This document shows positions 29,861 to 38,405 of a DNA stretch of 38,405 bases, piece by piece. The notes under the pieces were generated by a model that had not been told where the DNA came from, ran no database searches, and was given only the letters and a program-made list of their open reading frames with translations. Within the stretch, counting starts at the first letter, position 1, and each line of letters opens with the position of its first letter. The stretch is from a virus: positions 1-38,405 of IMG/VR virus record IMGVR_UViG_3300017666_000012. One strand, written 5' to 3'. The position numbers and the translations under genes are program-made.

Positions 29861-30679
29861 GTGCCGGTTGAGGTCTTTGAGAAGTTCGAGAGCCGCCGCT
29901 CCACCAAGGCGAATCAGGTCTCGCAGTCGTCTGCGGAGCTCGGCTACATCGTGCGCGGCACGCCGGATGACCTCGTGGCCCGCAGCGCGGCGCAGACTGG
30001 CTCCCCGGCGACCTACGACGGGCTGGCCCGGCAGAACGTGCAGATCGAGCCGCTCGGGCCGCAACTGTGGGACGTGACCGTCCGCTATGGCTCCAGCGAC
30101 AGCGGCGGGACCCCCACGCCCAGCGAGGCTTCATTCAACTTCGAGACCGGTGGCGGGACGCAGCACATCACCCAGAGCAAGGACACGGTGCAGGCGCGGG
30201 CGGCGTCCGGATCAACTGCACCGGACTTTGGCGGGGCGATTGGTGTCACCGCCGACGGCGTCGATGGCGTGGACATCACCGTGCCCGTGTACCAGTTCTC
30301 CGAGACGCACTACTTCAGCGATGCGCAGGTGACCGGGGCGTACAAGGGGGCGATCTTCAGTTGCACCGGCAAGACCAACGCCGGCGGGTTCAAGGGCTTT
30401 GCACCCGGCGAGGTGCTGTTCCTCGGTGCAAGCGGCTCGAAGCGCGGGGACGGCCCCGACGACGACTGGGAGATCACCTTCCGGTTCGCCGCCAGCCCCA
30501 ATGAAACCGGACTTTCGGTCGGCTCCATCACGGGCATCAACAAGAAAGGGTGGGAGTACCTCTGGGTCCGCTACGCCGACGCGGAGGACACCGGGTCCGG
30601 CGCGATCATCAAGAAACCCATCGCCGCCTATGTCGAGCGGGTGTACGACGACGCCAACTTTGGAGCACTGGGGATCTGA
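29861..30679 (+). CDS. Tail-associated structural protein
   Basis: 272 residues from GTG 29861 with a strong AAAGGAGG site. Beta-rich, no membrane segment: VEVFEKFESRRS, GYIVRGTPDDLVARSAA, WDVTVRYGSSDSGG, THYFSDAQVTGAYKGA and EYLWVRYADAED. It follows the tape measure, so a distal tail or baseplate role is likely from order. I do not recognise a named family. Confidence 0.6.
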   Translation: MPVEVFEKFESRRSTKANQVSQSSAELGYIVRGTPDDLVARSAAQTGSPATYDGLARQNVQIEPLGPQLWDVTVRYGSSDSGGTPTPSEASFNFETGGGTQHITQSKDTVQARAASGSTAPDFGGAIGVTADGVDGVDITVPVYQFSETHYFSDAQVTGAYKGAIFSCTGKTNAGGFKGFAPGEVLFLGASGSKRGDGPDDDWEITFRFAASPNETGLSVGSITGINKKGWEYLWVRYADAEDTGSGAIIKKPIAAYVERVYDDANFGALGI

Positions 30680-30691
30680 GTCCGTTCAACC

Positions 30692-31726
30692 ATGCCTGAC
30701 GACCTTCGCAAAGTCCGATCCGGTGATCCACTCCGCCTCCCCGCGGGCGCGTACAACGCGTTCGTGGACGCGGCGGTTGATCTGCGCCGGCGTCAGGGGC
30801 GCGGCGAGGCCGTCGCCGGCCCGCTCATGGAATTGGCGCAACGCGGTATCGTGCTGGTGCGCAACGACTCCGGTGAGGAGATCGAGCCGTACCACGCGCT
30901 GGCGATCACCGGCGTACTCGTCGAGCCCGGCGAAGACGACCAGGAGCGGACGTTCCAGAGCCGAACGCCTCTGAGGGGCGACATCGCCACGGAGGAAACT
31001 TCCGGTCCAGCTTTCGTCGTCGCGCTTCAGCCCATCAAGCCCAACAAGCTCGGGCGCTGCGTGCTCACCGGCGTCACGGTGGCGCGGGTGTTCATCACCA
31101 ACGAGACCGACACCACCTGCGAGCTCGCGGCCGACGAGACTGTTCTGGCCAGCGCGCCCATGGGTGGCATCCCGATCCTCTGGAAGGAAGAGGGCACCGG
31201 CGAGAAGTGGGCGGTCCTTGAACTCGGCCGCCCGTCGCCCGGACGTGTGACCGCGATCCTCGGCGCTGCCCAGGCGATCCCGACCGAGCGCAACCGCTGG
31301 CGCTATCCGTGGGTTGAAGCCCAGATCGACGGCAACCCCGGCAGCGAGACCTATCTCCGGTATGTGGCCATCGAGGGTGGCCTGTCGTCCCAGCTCGCAA
31401 GCGGCGGTGAAGACCCCACCCGGCTGGCGCTCAACCGGTTCGAGGCCCACCACATGAATGACTCCGAGCCCGGCTCCGGGTTCGGCGGTCTGCTCGGGCT
31501 CGGCCCGGTGTGTGAGTTGCCGGGCGTACTCCCCAAGTGCCCGCCCGCACGGTCGCTCAAACCCAAGCTCGTGCCGATCCCCGAGGGCGTGTGCGTGCAG
31601 CTCACGTGCGAGCGCAACAGCAAGGGCAAGCCCGTGTGGGTCTTCGAGGCCATGAGCCTGATCGAGATCGCCGACCCCGCCGATGAGGACCGCAAGTTCA
31701 ACCTCTACATCGGAGGTGCCGAATGA
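30692..31726 (+). CDS. Hypothetical tail-module protein
   Basis: 344 residues, starting MPDDLRKVRSGDPLRLPAGAYNAF, a motif I associate with uncharacterised proteins in planctomycete-type phages. It contains beta-rich segments (GRCVLTGVTVARVFI, EKWAVLELGRPSPG) and a Cys-bearing part (GPVCELPGVLPKCPPARS). No signal peptide. Order suggests tail tip or fibre attachment. The stop overlaps the methyltransferase ATG (ATGA). Confidence 0.6.
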   Translation: MPDDLRKVRSGDPLRLPAGAYNAFVDAAVDLRRRQGRGEAVAGPLMELAQRGIVLVRNDSGEEIEPYHALAITGVLVEPGEDDQERTFQSRTPLRGDIATEETSGPAFVVALQPIKPNKLGRCVLTGVTVARVFITNETDTTCELAADETVLASAPMGGIPILWKEEGTGEKWAVLELGRPSPGRVTAILGAAQAIPTERNRWRYPWVEAQIDGNPGSETYLRYVAIEGGLSSQLASGGEDPTRLALNRFEAHHMNDSEPGSGFGGLLGLGPVCELPGVLPKCPPARSLKPKLVPIPEGVCVQLTCERNSKGKPVWVFEAMSLIEIADPADEDRKFNLYIGGAE

Positions 31727-32310
31727 CGACGACCCCGACGATTCTCGACACTCGCCGCGAGAAAGAACGAGCCAAGTACGTGGCGCTGGCCGACAAACCT
31801 GGCTCGACGTACGGCTCGACCAACCACGGCAAGCTTGCTGTTCCGATCATCCAGAAGCTCAAGCCAAGGTTTTTGGTGGACTTCGGATGCGGCCGCAACG
31901 ACCTCGTGCGTGATCTGCGCCGGCTGGGGATCGACGGCCTGGGTGTGGACTTTGCGTTTCCGGATGCGGACCTCGTGCGCCCGATGCACAAGACTGCGCT
32001 GCACGCGGGTGTGGCGGACGTCGTCACGAGCTTCGACGCACTCGAGCATCTGCTGCCCGAGGATGTGGACGCGGTCCTCGCAGAGATGCGCCGTGTGGCC
32101 AAGCCGCGCGGCCACTGCGTGTTCTCGATCTGCACCCGTCCCAGCAAGACCACCGTCGCCGGCGAAGGTCTGCACCCGACGGTGCGCCCGCTGGATTGGT
32201 GGCTCGACAGCATCGGTCGTGTCGCCACCGTGATCAACCCGCGGGCTGAGCGGCGGTTCATCGTCGGGCGGTTCAAGGGCGGAAGTGATGGGGGGTGCTG
32301 CGGTGCGTGA
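31723..32310 (+). CDS. Class I SAM-dependent methyltransferase
   Basis: 195 residues with a Rossmann methyltransferase core: motif I FLVDFGCGRND, acidic loop GLGVDFAFPDAD, DVVTSFDALEHLLPEDV (motif IV-like) and RVAKPRGHCVFSI. It lacks DNA-methylase motifs, so small molecules, glycans or proteins are likelier substrates. It opens the distal block with the DUF115-like and glycosyltransferase genes, suggesting sugar or protein modification of the adjacent surface protein. Confidence 0.75.
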   Translation: MTTTPTILDTRREKERAKYVALADKPGSTYGSTNHGKLAVPIIQKLKPRFLVDFGCGRNDLVRDLRRLGIDGLGVDFAFPDADLVRPMHKTALHAGVADVVTSFDALEHLLPEDVDAVLAEMRRVAKPRGHCVFSICTRPSKTTVAGEGLHPTVRPLDWWLDSIGRVATVINPRAERRFIVGRFKGGSDGGCCGA

Positions 32311-33199
32311 GAACCAGTCAGACATCGCGGCGCTCCAGGCCGGGCTGAAGGCGCGTAAGCCGGCGCGTGATGGCCTGCGCCTCTACACCGCCGACTTCGA
32401 CTCCGTGTCGCTTGGTGGGTTCTACCGCGGGCGTTCGGCGTTCCTGATCCTGTCGGGTCCGTCGCTCACGCAGCTCGATCTCTCGGCGCTCAACAAGCGC
32501 GGCATCGTCACCATGGCCGTGAACAACGCATGGGCGGTGCATCGTCCGACGCTTTGGACCTGCGTCGACGATCCCGGCCGCTTCATCGATACCGGCTGGA
32601 AGGACCCGGGCATTCTGAAGTTCGTGCCCACGTGCATGTGGGACAAGCGGCTCCGCATCCAAGGCCCCGACGGCGCGATGCGCAACAGCGCGTTTCGGGT
32701 CCGACAGATGCCCAGCGTCATGTTCTTCCGCCGTGCGGATCACTTCGACCATGAGCGGTTCCTGACTGGAGACAGCGTCCCGTGGGGCAACGACGCCAAG
32801 AACCCCGACTCTTTGGGCATCACCGGCAAGCGCTCGGTCATGCTCGTGGCACTCCGCCTTCTGCACTACCTCGGATTCTCAACGGTGTACCTGCTGGGGT
32901 GCGACTTCAAGATGGCCGAGGACCGCAAGTACGCCTTCGCCGAGAATCGGGCTGCCAACGCGATCCGGCACAACAACGTGCTGTATGACTCGCTGGCACG
33001 GCGCTTCGAGGCCCTCAAGCCGCACTTCGAGAAGCACCGCTTCCGCGTGGTGAACTGCTCGCCCGGCAGCGAGCTGCAGGTCTTCGAGCGCATGGAGTTC
33101 GCCGACGCCGTCGCGGCCGCGTCGGCAGAGTGCGGCAAGCCCGTGAACACGCAGGGGTGGTACGAGCCGAATGTGAAACCCCAGGAGGCCGCACGATGA
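32288..33199 (+). CDS. DUF115/MptE-like or sialyltransferase-like protein
   Basis: About 303 residues. The N-terminal core AFLILSGPSLTQLDLSAL followed by VTMAVNNAWAVH and WTCVDDPGRF matches the DUF115/GT42-like fold that binds nucleotide-sugar or related donors. The later VYLLGCDFKM is also typical. Start uncertain: ATG 32288 (23-nt overlap) or GTG 32303 (GGGGGG five to eight bases upstream). Members act in flagellin or surface glycosylation (Maf-type) or pterin metabolism; context favours glycosylation. Confidence 0.6.
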   Translation: MGGAAVRENQSDIAALQAGLKARKPARDGLRLYTADFDSVSLGGFYRGRSAFLILSGPSLTQLDLSALNKRGIVTMAVNNAWAVHRPTLWTCVDDPGRFIDTGWKDPGILKFVPTCMWDKRLRIQGPDGAMRNSAFRVRQMPSVMFFRRADHFDHERFLTGDSVPWGNDAKNPDSLGITGKRSVMLVALRLLHYLGFSTVYLLGCDFKMAEDRKYAFAENRAANAIRHNNVLYDSLARRFEALKPHFEKHRFRVVNCSPGSELQVFERMEFADAVAAASAECGKPVNTQGWYEPNVKPQEAAR

Positions 33200-34734
33200 G
33201 CGACGGCCCCACCCGCTACTACCTCTATATCCCGGTCTGGGCCACGGGCCGCGCTCCGCAGGGCGGCGGGTCGAGCAACTACTCGACGCCGTCGGGCTCT
33301 ACGCCGGAGAGCACGTACTCGACGCCCACCAGCACGCCGAGCATGCCCCCGAGCTACTCGACGACGGGTGACGTGATATACACGACCGGGTCGGGCGGCA
33401 CGCCGACGCTTACGTTCTACACCACCGATGCGTTCACCAGCAACACGCCGGGGACGACGCACACGCCGTCGAGCAGCGGGCCAATGTCATCGAGCGGATC
33501 GGGAAGCACGCCAACGAGCGACACGACTAGTTCCATGTCTTCGAGCGCTTCAGGCTCGAGCATGACGTCCAGCATGAGCAGTTCCGGCGGTGGCAGTTCC
33601 TCGGGCATGAGTTCGTCGGGCGCTTCGTCGGGCATGAGTTCCGGGGCGTCCAGCGGGATGTCGTCGGGGGCGAGTTCGGGCATGTCCTCGGGCGGGTCAT
33701 CGGGTGCGTCCTCCGGAGGATCGTCCGGAGGGGGCAGTTCAGGGGGCGGCTCGTCGGGCGGGGGCGGGTCCAGTGGCGGCGGAAGCGGCCCGGGCGGCTC
33801 GGGTCCCGGAGGCTCCGGTCCTGGCGGTTCTGGGCCGGGAGGGTCGGGCCCTGGGGGAAGCGGGCCGGGTGGGTCCGGACCCGGCGGCTCCGGGCCAGGT
33901 TCCAACTGCGTGCTGGCCGGGACGCCGGTGCGGCTGGCCTCGGGCCAGACCGTGCCGATCGAACGTCTGAAGCCGGGCGATCGCATCGCGGCGCTCGACG
34001 TGGCGGGCCTCGACCGCGATGTACCGTGGCGGGCGCAGTACCAGTGGCTGCGTCAGCGGGCCGAGGCGGTGCTCACGCCGGTCACCGGCTCCGTGGCCAG
34101 CGTCACGGTCGGCACGCACGACGGGTTCATCACCATCAACGGTCGCCTGCGGCTCACGCCCGAGCACCCAGTGCTCCTGCGCCGCGGCGATGAGGTCGGG
34201 TTCGTGTCGGCGGAGTTCGTACTTGTTGGCGACTACCTCGTGCGGCACGACCTCAGCGAGGAGCGCATCGAGAAACTTGCCCGCGCTGGCGATCGCGTGA
34301 CCACAGTCGCGGTGCATGTGCCCGGTCTGAATGTCTTCCTGGCCGACGGCGTGTGGGTCCACAACGACATGCCCGCGACGCAGGCAACGGGATCGGGATC
34401 GGCTTCTGGTTCGGGCTCCGGTTCTGGCTCGGGATCAGGCTCCTCCAGCGGCAGCGGGTCCGGCTCCGGCAGCGGCAAGTCGAGCGGCTCGTCCATGTCG
34501 AGCTCCGGAAGCTCGTCGGGGTCCGGCAGCTCGTCTGGCTCATCGAGCGGCAGCGGAAGTGAGAGCGGCTCCGGCCCGCCCGGTTCAGGCTCGGGGTCCG
34601 GCAGTGCTCAGCAGTCCGTGGCGCTCGGTGAGGGTGCGTCGTCGTTCATTGAGGGCGGCATGGAGGGCGTGCCGCCCGCGAAGTGGCAGCAGAGTGGATT
34701 GAGCAGTGGCATCGAAGAGGAGGTGAAGGCATGA
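33196..34734 (+). CDS. Ser/Gly/Thr-rich surface protein with internal Hint (intein-like) domain
   Basis: 512 residues. Residues 1-237 begin with a short structured start ([13 protein letters not shown]) and then become Ser/Thr/Pro-rich and finally GPGGS repeats. Residues 238-390 are a Hint domain: Cys238 in CVLAGTPV, the TxxH block with T321 and H324 in LTPEHPVLL, and the C-terminal H389-N390 in GVWVHND. The next residue is Asp391, not Cys/Ser/Thr, as in bacterial intein-like (BIL) domains. Residues 391-512 are mostly Ser/Gly repeats with a structured end. No homing endonuclease. Probably a fibre or surface protein that is processed by the Hint domain and glycosylated by the next two genes; this is inference. 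Confidence 0.8.
   Translation: MSDGPTRYYLYIPVWATGRAPQGGGSSNYSTPSGSTPESTYSTPTSTPSMPPSYSTTGDVIYTTGSGGTPTLTFYTTDAFTSNTPGTTHTPSSSGPMSSSGSGSTPTSDTTSSMSSSASGSSMTSSMSSSGGGSSSGMSSSGASSGMSSGASSGMSSGASSGMSSGGSSGASSGGSSGGGSSGGGSSGGGGSSGGGSGPGGSGPGGSGPGGSGPGGSGPGGSGPGGSGPGGSGPGSNCVLAGTPVRLASGQTVPIERLKPGDRIAALDVAGLDRDVPWRAQYQWLRQRAEAVLTPVTGSVASVTVGTHDGFITINGRLRLTPEHPVLLRRGDEVGFVSAEFVLVGDYLVRHDLSEERIEKLARAGDRVTTVAVHVPGLNVFLADGVWVHNDMPATQATGSGSASGSGSGSGSGSGSSSGSGSGSGSGKSSGSSMSSSGSSSGSGSSSGSSSGSGSESGSGPPGSGSGSGSAQQSVALGEGASSFIEGGMEGVPPAKWQQSGLSSGIEEEVKA
33541..33903 (+). repeat. Low-complexity Ser/Gly/Pro coding repeats, upstream of Hint
   Basis: Degenerate short repeats encoding [11 protein letters not shown]-like units and then about eight GPGGS units. 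Codons for the repeated Gly and Ser vary, so the repeat is stronger in protein than in DNA. Length variation between strains is likely. Confidence 0.7.
34381..34611 (+). repeat. Low-complexity Ser/Gly coding repeats, downstream of Hint
   Basis: Encodes SGSGSGSG and SSGSSSG runs immediately after the Hint domain. It mirrors the low-complexity region on the other side, so the Hint domain is an island between two disordered, hydroxyl-rich arms. Confidence 0.65.
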
Positions 34735-35354
34735 TCCCGAAGGTCATCTACACGGCCGATTTGTCCGAGTCTCCCGACCGTCAGCGGCTCACCGCGTGGA
34801 AGCACGCGTGGCAGACGCTGCATCCGGAATGGGACGTCGTCACGTTCACGCTGGAGACCAGGCCGCCGATCCTGAACCACGATCAGTGGCAGCAGACGCT
34901 CGAACTCGGCGAGCCTGCGGCGTCGGCGGCACGGCTCATCCTCCTGCGCTACGAACTGCTCGCCCGCGAAGGCGGCGTGTTCGTCGATCCCGATCGCCTG
35001 CCGCTGCGGCCGCTGGATGCACTCGTCGCCGGCGTGGGCGCGTTCTGTTCCACGATCGCCAGCCACGGCGCGAGCCGTCCGCACTTGCTCTCGCCATCGG
35101 TGCTCGGCGCAACGCGGAACCACCCGATGCTCTGGCATGCGATCCGTGACCTGCCGCACTCCGTGCTGGTCTATCGCGGTGTGTGGGACCAGAGCGGCCC
35201 GGGGTTCCTCACGCGCGTGGTCCGCGACCACGGACACTTCCGCGACGTTGTGCCGTTCCACTGGGCGCTCTTCGAGCAGGGCGAGGAAGCTGCCAAGGCT
35301 CACGGCGGCGCGTTCGGGTTCGTGACCGGCAAGACGGCGGAGGCTGTGGCTTGA
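34731..35354 (+). CDS. GT32-like glycosyltransferase, copy 1
   Basis: 207 residues from ATG 34731, overlapping the previous stop (ATGA). It has [16 protein letters not shown], then ARLILLRYELLAREGG and the metal-binding DxD as D86-P87-D88 in VFVDPDRLPLRPLD, the arrangement of the Gly_transf_sug (GT32-type) family. Likely transfers a hexose or similar sugar from a nucleotide donor. The Ser/Thr-rich protein just upstream is an obvious candidate acceptor, by inference. Similar to the next gene but clearly diverged. Confidence 0.75.
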   Translation: MIPKVIYTADLSESPDRQRLTAWKHAWQTLHPEWDVVTFTLETRPPILNHDQWQQTLELGEPAASAARLILLRYELLAREGGVFVDPDRLPLRPLDALVAGVGAFCSTIASHGASRPHLLSPSVLGATRNHPMLWHAIRDLPHSVLVYRGVWDQSGPGFLTRVVRDHGHFRDVVPFHWALFEQGEEAAKAHGGAFGFVTGKTAEAVA

Positions 35355-36019
35355 GCACCACCGCCACCCAAATCCCACGGGTCCTACACCAGATCTGGCT
35401 GGGCAGGGGCGAGATGCCCCTGCACCAGCGGCGCTGGCGTCGCCGCTTCGCCGAGATGAACCCGCACTGGGAAATGCGACTGTGGACGGACGACAACGTG
35501 CCGCCGATCCTCAACCGCAACGCATGGGCGGCATGCGGCAACGTCGGCGGCACGCCCGGCTGCGTGATGCGTTCGGACATCCTGCGACTGGAGATCCTGG
35601 CCCGCTTAGGCGGCGTCTACCTCGACACCGACGTGAAGCCCATCCGTCCGCTCGACGAGATGTGCCCGCCCGAAGTTCGCGCCTGGGCCGCGTGCGAGCA
35701 ACTCGACATCGTCTCCAACGCGGCGATGGGGTTCCCCGCCAACCACCCGGCGATGTGGCACGCTGTGGCGATGATCGAAGAGTCGTTCTTCGAGCGCCGG
35801 TATGTCGGCGATCAAGCCGGACCGGGGCTGCTCGCTCGCGTGGTCACCCACTACGACGACGTGGCACTCTATCCCCCGGCGTACTTCCACCCGACGGTCG
35901 GAGAGTCGAAGTCCAATCCCCATGCGAAGCAATTCCTCCTGGGCGCACACCTCTTTGCAGGAACGTGGGTGGAGGAGAATCGACCGAAGCACAGTGTCTT
36001 GTGGAACGCCAATGCGTAA
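35351..36019 (+). CDS. GT32-like glycosyltransferase, copy 2
   Basis: 222 residues from TTG 35351, overlapping the previous stop (TTGA). The typical start IPRVLHQIWLGRGEMP is present, with NPHWEMRLWTDDN, MRSDILRLEILARLGG and DxD at D92-T93-D94 in VYLDTDVKPIRPLD. The family acts on glycans or proteins using sugar nucleotides. Last gene of the prophage-like element; its stop is four bases from that of the convergent copper ATPase. Confidence 0.85.
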   Translation: MSTTATQIPRVLHQIWLGRGEMPLHQRRWRRRFAEMNPHWEMRLWTDDNVPPILNRNAWAACGNVGGTPGCVMRSDILRLEILARLGGVYLDTDVKPIRPLDEMCPPEVRAWAACEQLDIVSNAAMGFPANHPAMWHAVAMIEESFFERRYVGDQAGPGLLARVVTHYDDVALYPPAYFHPTVGESKSNPHAKQFLLGAHLFAGTWVEENRPKHSVLWNANA

Positions 36020-36023
36020 CCTC

Positions 36024-38405
36024 TCAACGAGAGTGGCGCAGCCGGAGACTATTCAGCACAACACTCACACTGCTGAACGCCATCGCGGCGCTAGCGATGA
36101 TTGGCGAGAGCAGCCAGCCCGTGAACGGGAACAGCACGCCGGCCGCGATGGGGATGCCGACCACGTTGTAGATGAACGCCCAGAACAGATTCTGCTTTAT
36201 AGTGCGCATCGTCGCGTGCGAAAGGGCGATGGCCTCGGGCACAGTTCGCAGGTCGCCCCGCATCAGCGTGATGTCCGCGGACTCCATCGCCACGTCGGTC
36301 CCCGTGCCGACCGCGAGGCCCACATCCGCCTGCGCGAGGGCGGGGGCGTCGTTGATGCCGTCGCCGACCATGCCCACGACGTGACCCTCGGCCTGGAGAG
36401 CCTTGACCTTGTCCGCCTTGTCCTTGGGCAGGACGTCGGCGAAGACCACATCGACGCCGACCTGCGAGGCGACCGCCTCGGCCGTCCGTTGGTTGTCGCC
36501 GGTCATCATGACCACGCGCAGCCCGAGAGCGTGCATCGTGGCGATGGCCTCCTTGGACTCGGGCCGAACCGTGTCGGCGACGGCCACGATCCCGGCTTCG
36601 CGGCCGTCCACGGCGACGAACATGGGCGTGCGCCCCATCGCCGCCAGAGCAGCGGCCTTCTCCGCCAGTGCGGACTTGATACTGCGCTGAGCCAGTAACG
36701 CAGCTTTGCCGACCAGCACCGCGTGCCCGTCAACCGTGGCCTCGACGCCGTGCCCGACCACGGCCTGGAAGCCGATCGGCTCGGTGAGGGGTAGCCCGCG
36801 TGCCGTGGCCTCACGCACGATCGCTGCGGCGAGCGGGTGCTCGCTGTGCTGCTCTGCTGATGCGGCCAGCCGCAGCAGTTCGCGTTCATCGAGCATCCCT
36901 CCGGGTGCCGGGATGACGTCCGTCACGGCGGGCTTGCCGTGCGTGATCGTGCCCGTCTTGTCGAGCACGATGGCAGTGAGCTTGTGGGCGGTCTCAAGGG
37001 CCTCGCCGCCCTTGATGAGGATGCCCTTCTCCGCGCCGCGCCCCGTTCCCACCATGATCGCCGTCGGTGTTGCCAGCCCCAGGGCGCACGGGCACGCGAT
37101 GATGAGCACGGAAACGGCTGTGACCAGTGCCATGCTGAGGCGCGAGTCCACCGGCGATGCAAACCACCAGACCACAAACGTCACGAGAGCGATCGCGATG
37201 ACAATCGGGACGAACACGCCGCTGATCTTGTCGGCCAGACGGGCGATCGGGGCCTTGCTGCCCTGAGCTTCCTGCACGAGCCGAACAATTTGCTGGAGGG
37301 CCGAGTCGGCCCCGACCTTGGTCGCAACTAATCGCAGAGCCCCGGTCGTGTTCATCGTCGCGCCAAAGACGTTGTCGCCAGCCGCCTTCTCGACCGGCAC
37401 GCTCTCGCCGGTGAGCATCGACTCGTCCACCGCGGACTGGCCGCTCTCAACGTTCCCGTCGACGGGGATCTTCTCGCCGGGGCGCACCAGCACTCTGTCA
37501 CCCACAACGACGGATTCGATTGGCACATCCTTCTCGGCACCATCGCGCATGACACGAGCGGTCCTGGCCTGCATGCCGATGAGACGCTTGATGGCAGCGC
37601 TCGTCCGGCCCGTCGCCCGGGCCTCGAAGTACTTGCCCAGCAGGATCAGGACGATGATGACCGCAGCGGCCTCGTAGTAGACCGGAACCATCTTCATTCC
37701 GTTCATCGCGGCCTCGCCGTGCGCCGCGTTCGCGCCGGTCCCACCTACCCCTGCGAAGAATCCCGGCCAGATCGTCGCCGCGAGCGAGTAGAGGTACGCA
37801 GCGCCGGTGCCCATTGCCACCAGCGTGTCCATGTTGGCGATCAAGTGCCGAGCACCCCTCCACGCCGAGCGGAAGAACTGCCAGCCGCACCAGAACATGA
37901 CCGGCGTGGTGAGCGCGAGCTGGAGCCAGTTGATCCACGAAACGTTGAACGCCTCGATCTTTCCGTGTGACATCGCAATAACCAGCACCGGCAGCGAGAG
38001 CGCGGCGCCGACGATCATCTTGGTCATCAAGAGCCGCCGCTCGGCGTCGCCGACGTTCATGTGCGCGGAGTGGTCTTCACCGCCACCCATAGCGTGCCCG
38101 GTGTGCGATCCGGCACCTTGCGCCGCGAGCATCGCCGCATGGTCGTGCCCCGCCCCCCCCATGTGCCCGTGTGCAGGATTCGTCACGCCGTTCTTTGCCG
38201 GCGCTGGTGCGGGCACGATCGCCTTGTACCCGATGTTGTCCACGGCCTTGGCGAGTTGCTCAGGCCCGGTCGTTGCCGGGTCGTACTTCACGGTCGCCAC
38301 CTTGGTGGCGAAGTTCACATTTGCCGACGTGACGCCGGGCTGCTTGGCCAGTCGCCGCTCGATCGTGTTCGCGCACGAGGCGCAGGTCATGCCTTCGATG
38401 GGCAT
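36024..38405 (-). CDS. copA: Copper-translocating P1B-type ATPase
   Basis: 793 residues read from the window edge; the ATG is the last base triplet, so the true start may lie outside. It exports Cu(I) across the inner membrane. The heavy-metal-associated domain has GMTCASC (residues 5-11), followed by a His/Met-rich stretch ([19 protein letters not shown]). The core shows the phosphatase loop TGES, the transmembrane CPC (residues 438-440), the phosphorylation motif DKTGT (D482), SEHPLA and [10 protein letters not shown]. The C-terminus [10 protein letters not shown] is complete. Probably host, not phage. Confidence 0.93.
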   Translation of the reverse strand: MPIEGMTCASCANTIERRLAKQPGVTSANVNFATKVATVKYDPATTGPEQLAKAVDNIGYKAIVPAPAPAKNGVTNPAHGHMGGAGHDHAAMLAAQGAGSHTGHAMGGGEDHSAHMNVGDAERRLLMTKMIVGAALSLPVLVIAMSHGKIEAFNVSWINWLQLALTTPVMFWCGWQFFRSAWRGARHLIANMDTLVAMGTGAAYLYSLAATIWPGFFAGVGGTGANAAHGEAAMNGMKMVPVYYEAAAVIIVLILLGKYFEARATGRTSAAIKRLIGMQARTARVMRDGAEKDVPIESVVVGDRVLVRPGEKIPVDGNVESGQSAVDESMLTGESVPVEKAAGDNVFGATMNTTGALRLVATKVGADSALQQIVRLVQEAQGSKAPIARLADKISGVFVPIVIAIALVTFVVWWFASPVDSRLSMALVTAVSVLIIACPCALGLATPTAIMVGTGRGAEKGILIKGGEALETAHKLTAIVLDKTGTITHGKPAVTDVIPAPGGMLDERELLRLAASAEQHSEHPLAAAIVREATARGLPLTEPIGFQAVVGHGVEATVDGHAVLVGKAALLAQRSIKSALAEKAAALAAMGRTPMFVAVDGREAGIVAVADTVRPESKEAIATMHALGLRVVMMTGDNQRTAEAVASQVGVDVVFADVLPKDKADKVKALQAEGHVVGMVGDGINDAPALAQADVGLAVGTGTDVAMESADITLMRGDLRTVPEAIALSHATMRTIKQNLFWAFIYNVVGIPIAAGVLFPFTGWLLSPIIASAAMAFSSVSVVLNSLRLRHSR

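Noticed and set aside
33417-33986. Pro/Asp/Glu-rich 189-codon minus-strand frame
   Set aside because: It is the direct antisense of the Gly/Ser repeat region; its composition follows from the repeat.

Overview
This GC-rich window (about two thirds G+C by eye) looks like a bacterial chromosome segment carrying a nearly complete siphovirus-type prophage of about 35 kb. The host is probably a member of the Planctomycetes, perhaps Phycisphaerae-like. That guess rests on the DUF2924 plus large serine recombinase operon, the style of the phage proteins and the base composition, and it is inference. The flanks are metal-efflux genes: a CDF-type cation transporter (1-636, +) and a CopA-type P1B-ATPase (36024-38405, -). 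They face each other, so the element seems to sit between two convergent host genes. No tRNA, rRNA or CRISPR array was seen.

Layout. (1) 648-3519: integration operon of a small ORF, a DUF2924 protein, a serine recombinase and an HTH protein, all joined by ATGA overlaps. (2) 3646-6449: two-gene cassette of a helical protein of unknown function and a QueC-like PP-loop enzyme with an extra C-terminal regulator-like domain, in a typical position for a defence or moron module. (3) 6450-7173: structured leader and a small sigma-like regulator. (4) 7174-13321: replication and recombination genes (AAA_24 ATPase, DUF669, RusA, zinc-finger protein, SF2 helicase, prim-pol/DUF3987 protein). (5) 13322-13916: gene-poor gap with 8-bp tandem repeats and an inverted repeat, a candidate origin or control region. 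(6) 13917-15287: ParB-like/DNA methyltransferase. (7) 15296-17128: five small genes on the minus strand, one with a HARE-HTH domain. (8) 17290-31726: packaging, head and tail genes in the usual order (small terminase candidate, TerL, zinc ribbon, portal, protease-capsid fusion, decoration, connectors, tail tube, frameshifted chaperone, gp10-like protein, tape measure, tail proteins). (9) 31723-36019: SAM methyltransferase, DUF115-like protein, Ser/Gly/Thr-rich protein containing a Hint (intein-like) domain, and two GT32-like glycosyltransferases, suggesting a decorated surface appendage.

The most striking non-gene signals are: a bipartite element (CGCGCGACAA, 13 nt, GCAGAGGGGTA) repeated exactly at 648, 7174 and 20042, ahead of the integration, replication and head modules; an A-B-A'-B' set of perfect pairings, with pseudoknot topology, that covers the ribosome binding site of the sigma-like gene; two 11-bp direct repeats exactly 21 bp apart in the divergent region ahead of the terminase genes; and a repeated leader in the minus-strand cluster. 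Genes are packed with 4-nt ATGA/GTGA/TTGA overlaps, so translational coupling is widespread. No endolysin was recognised.
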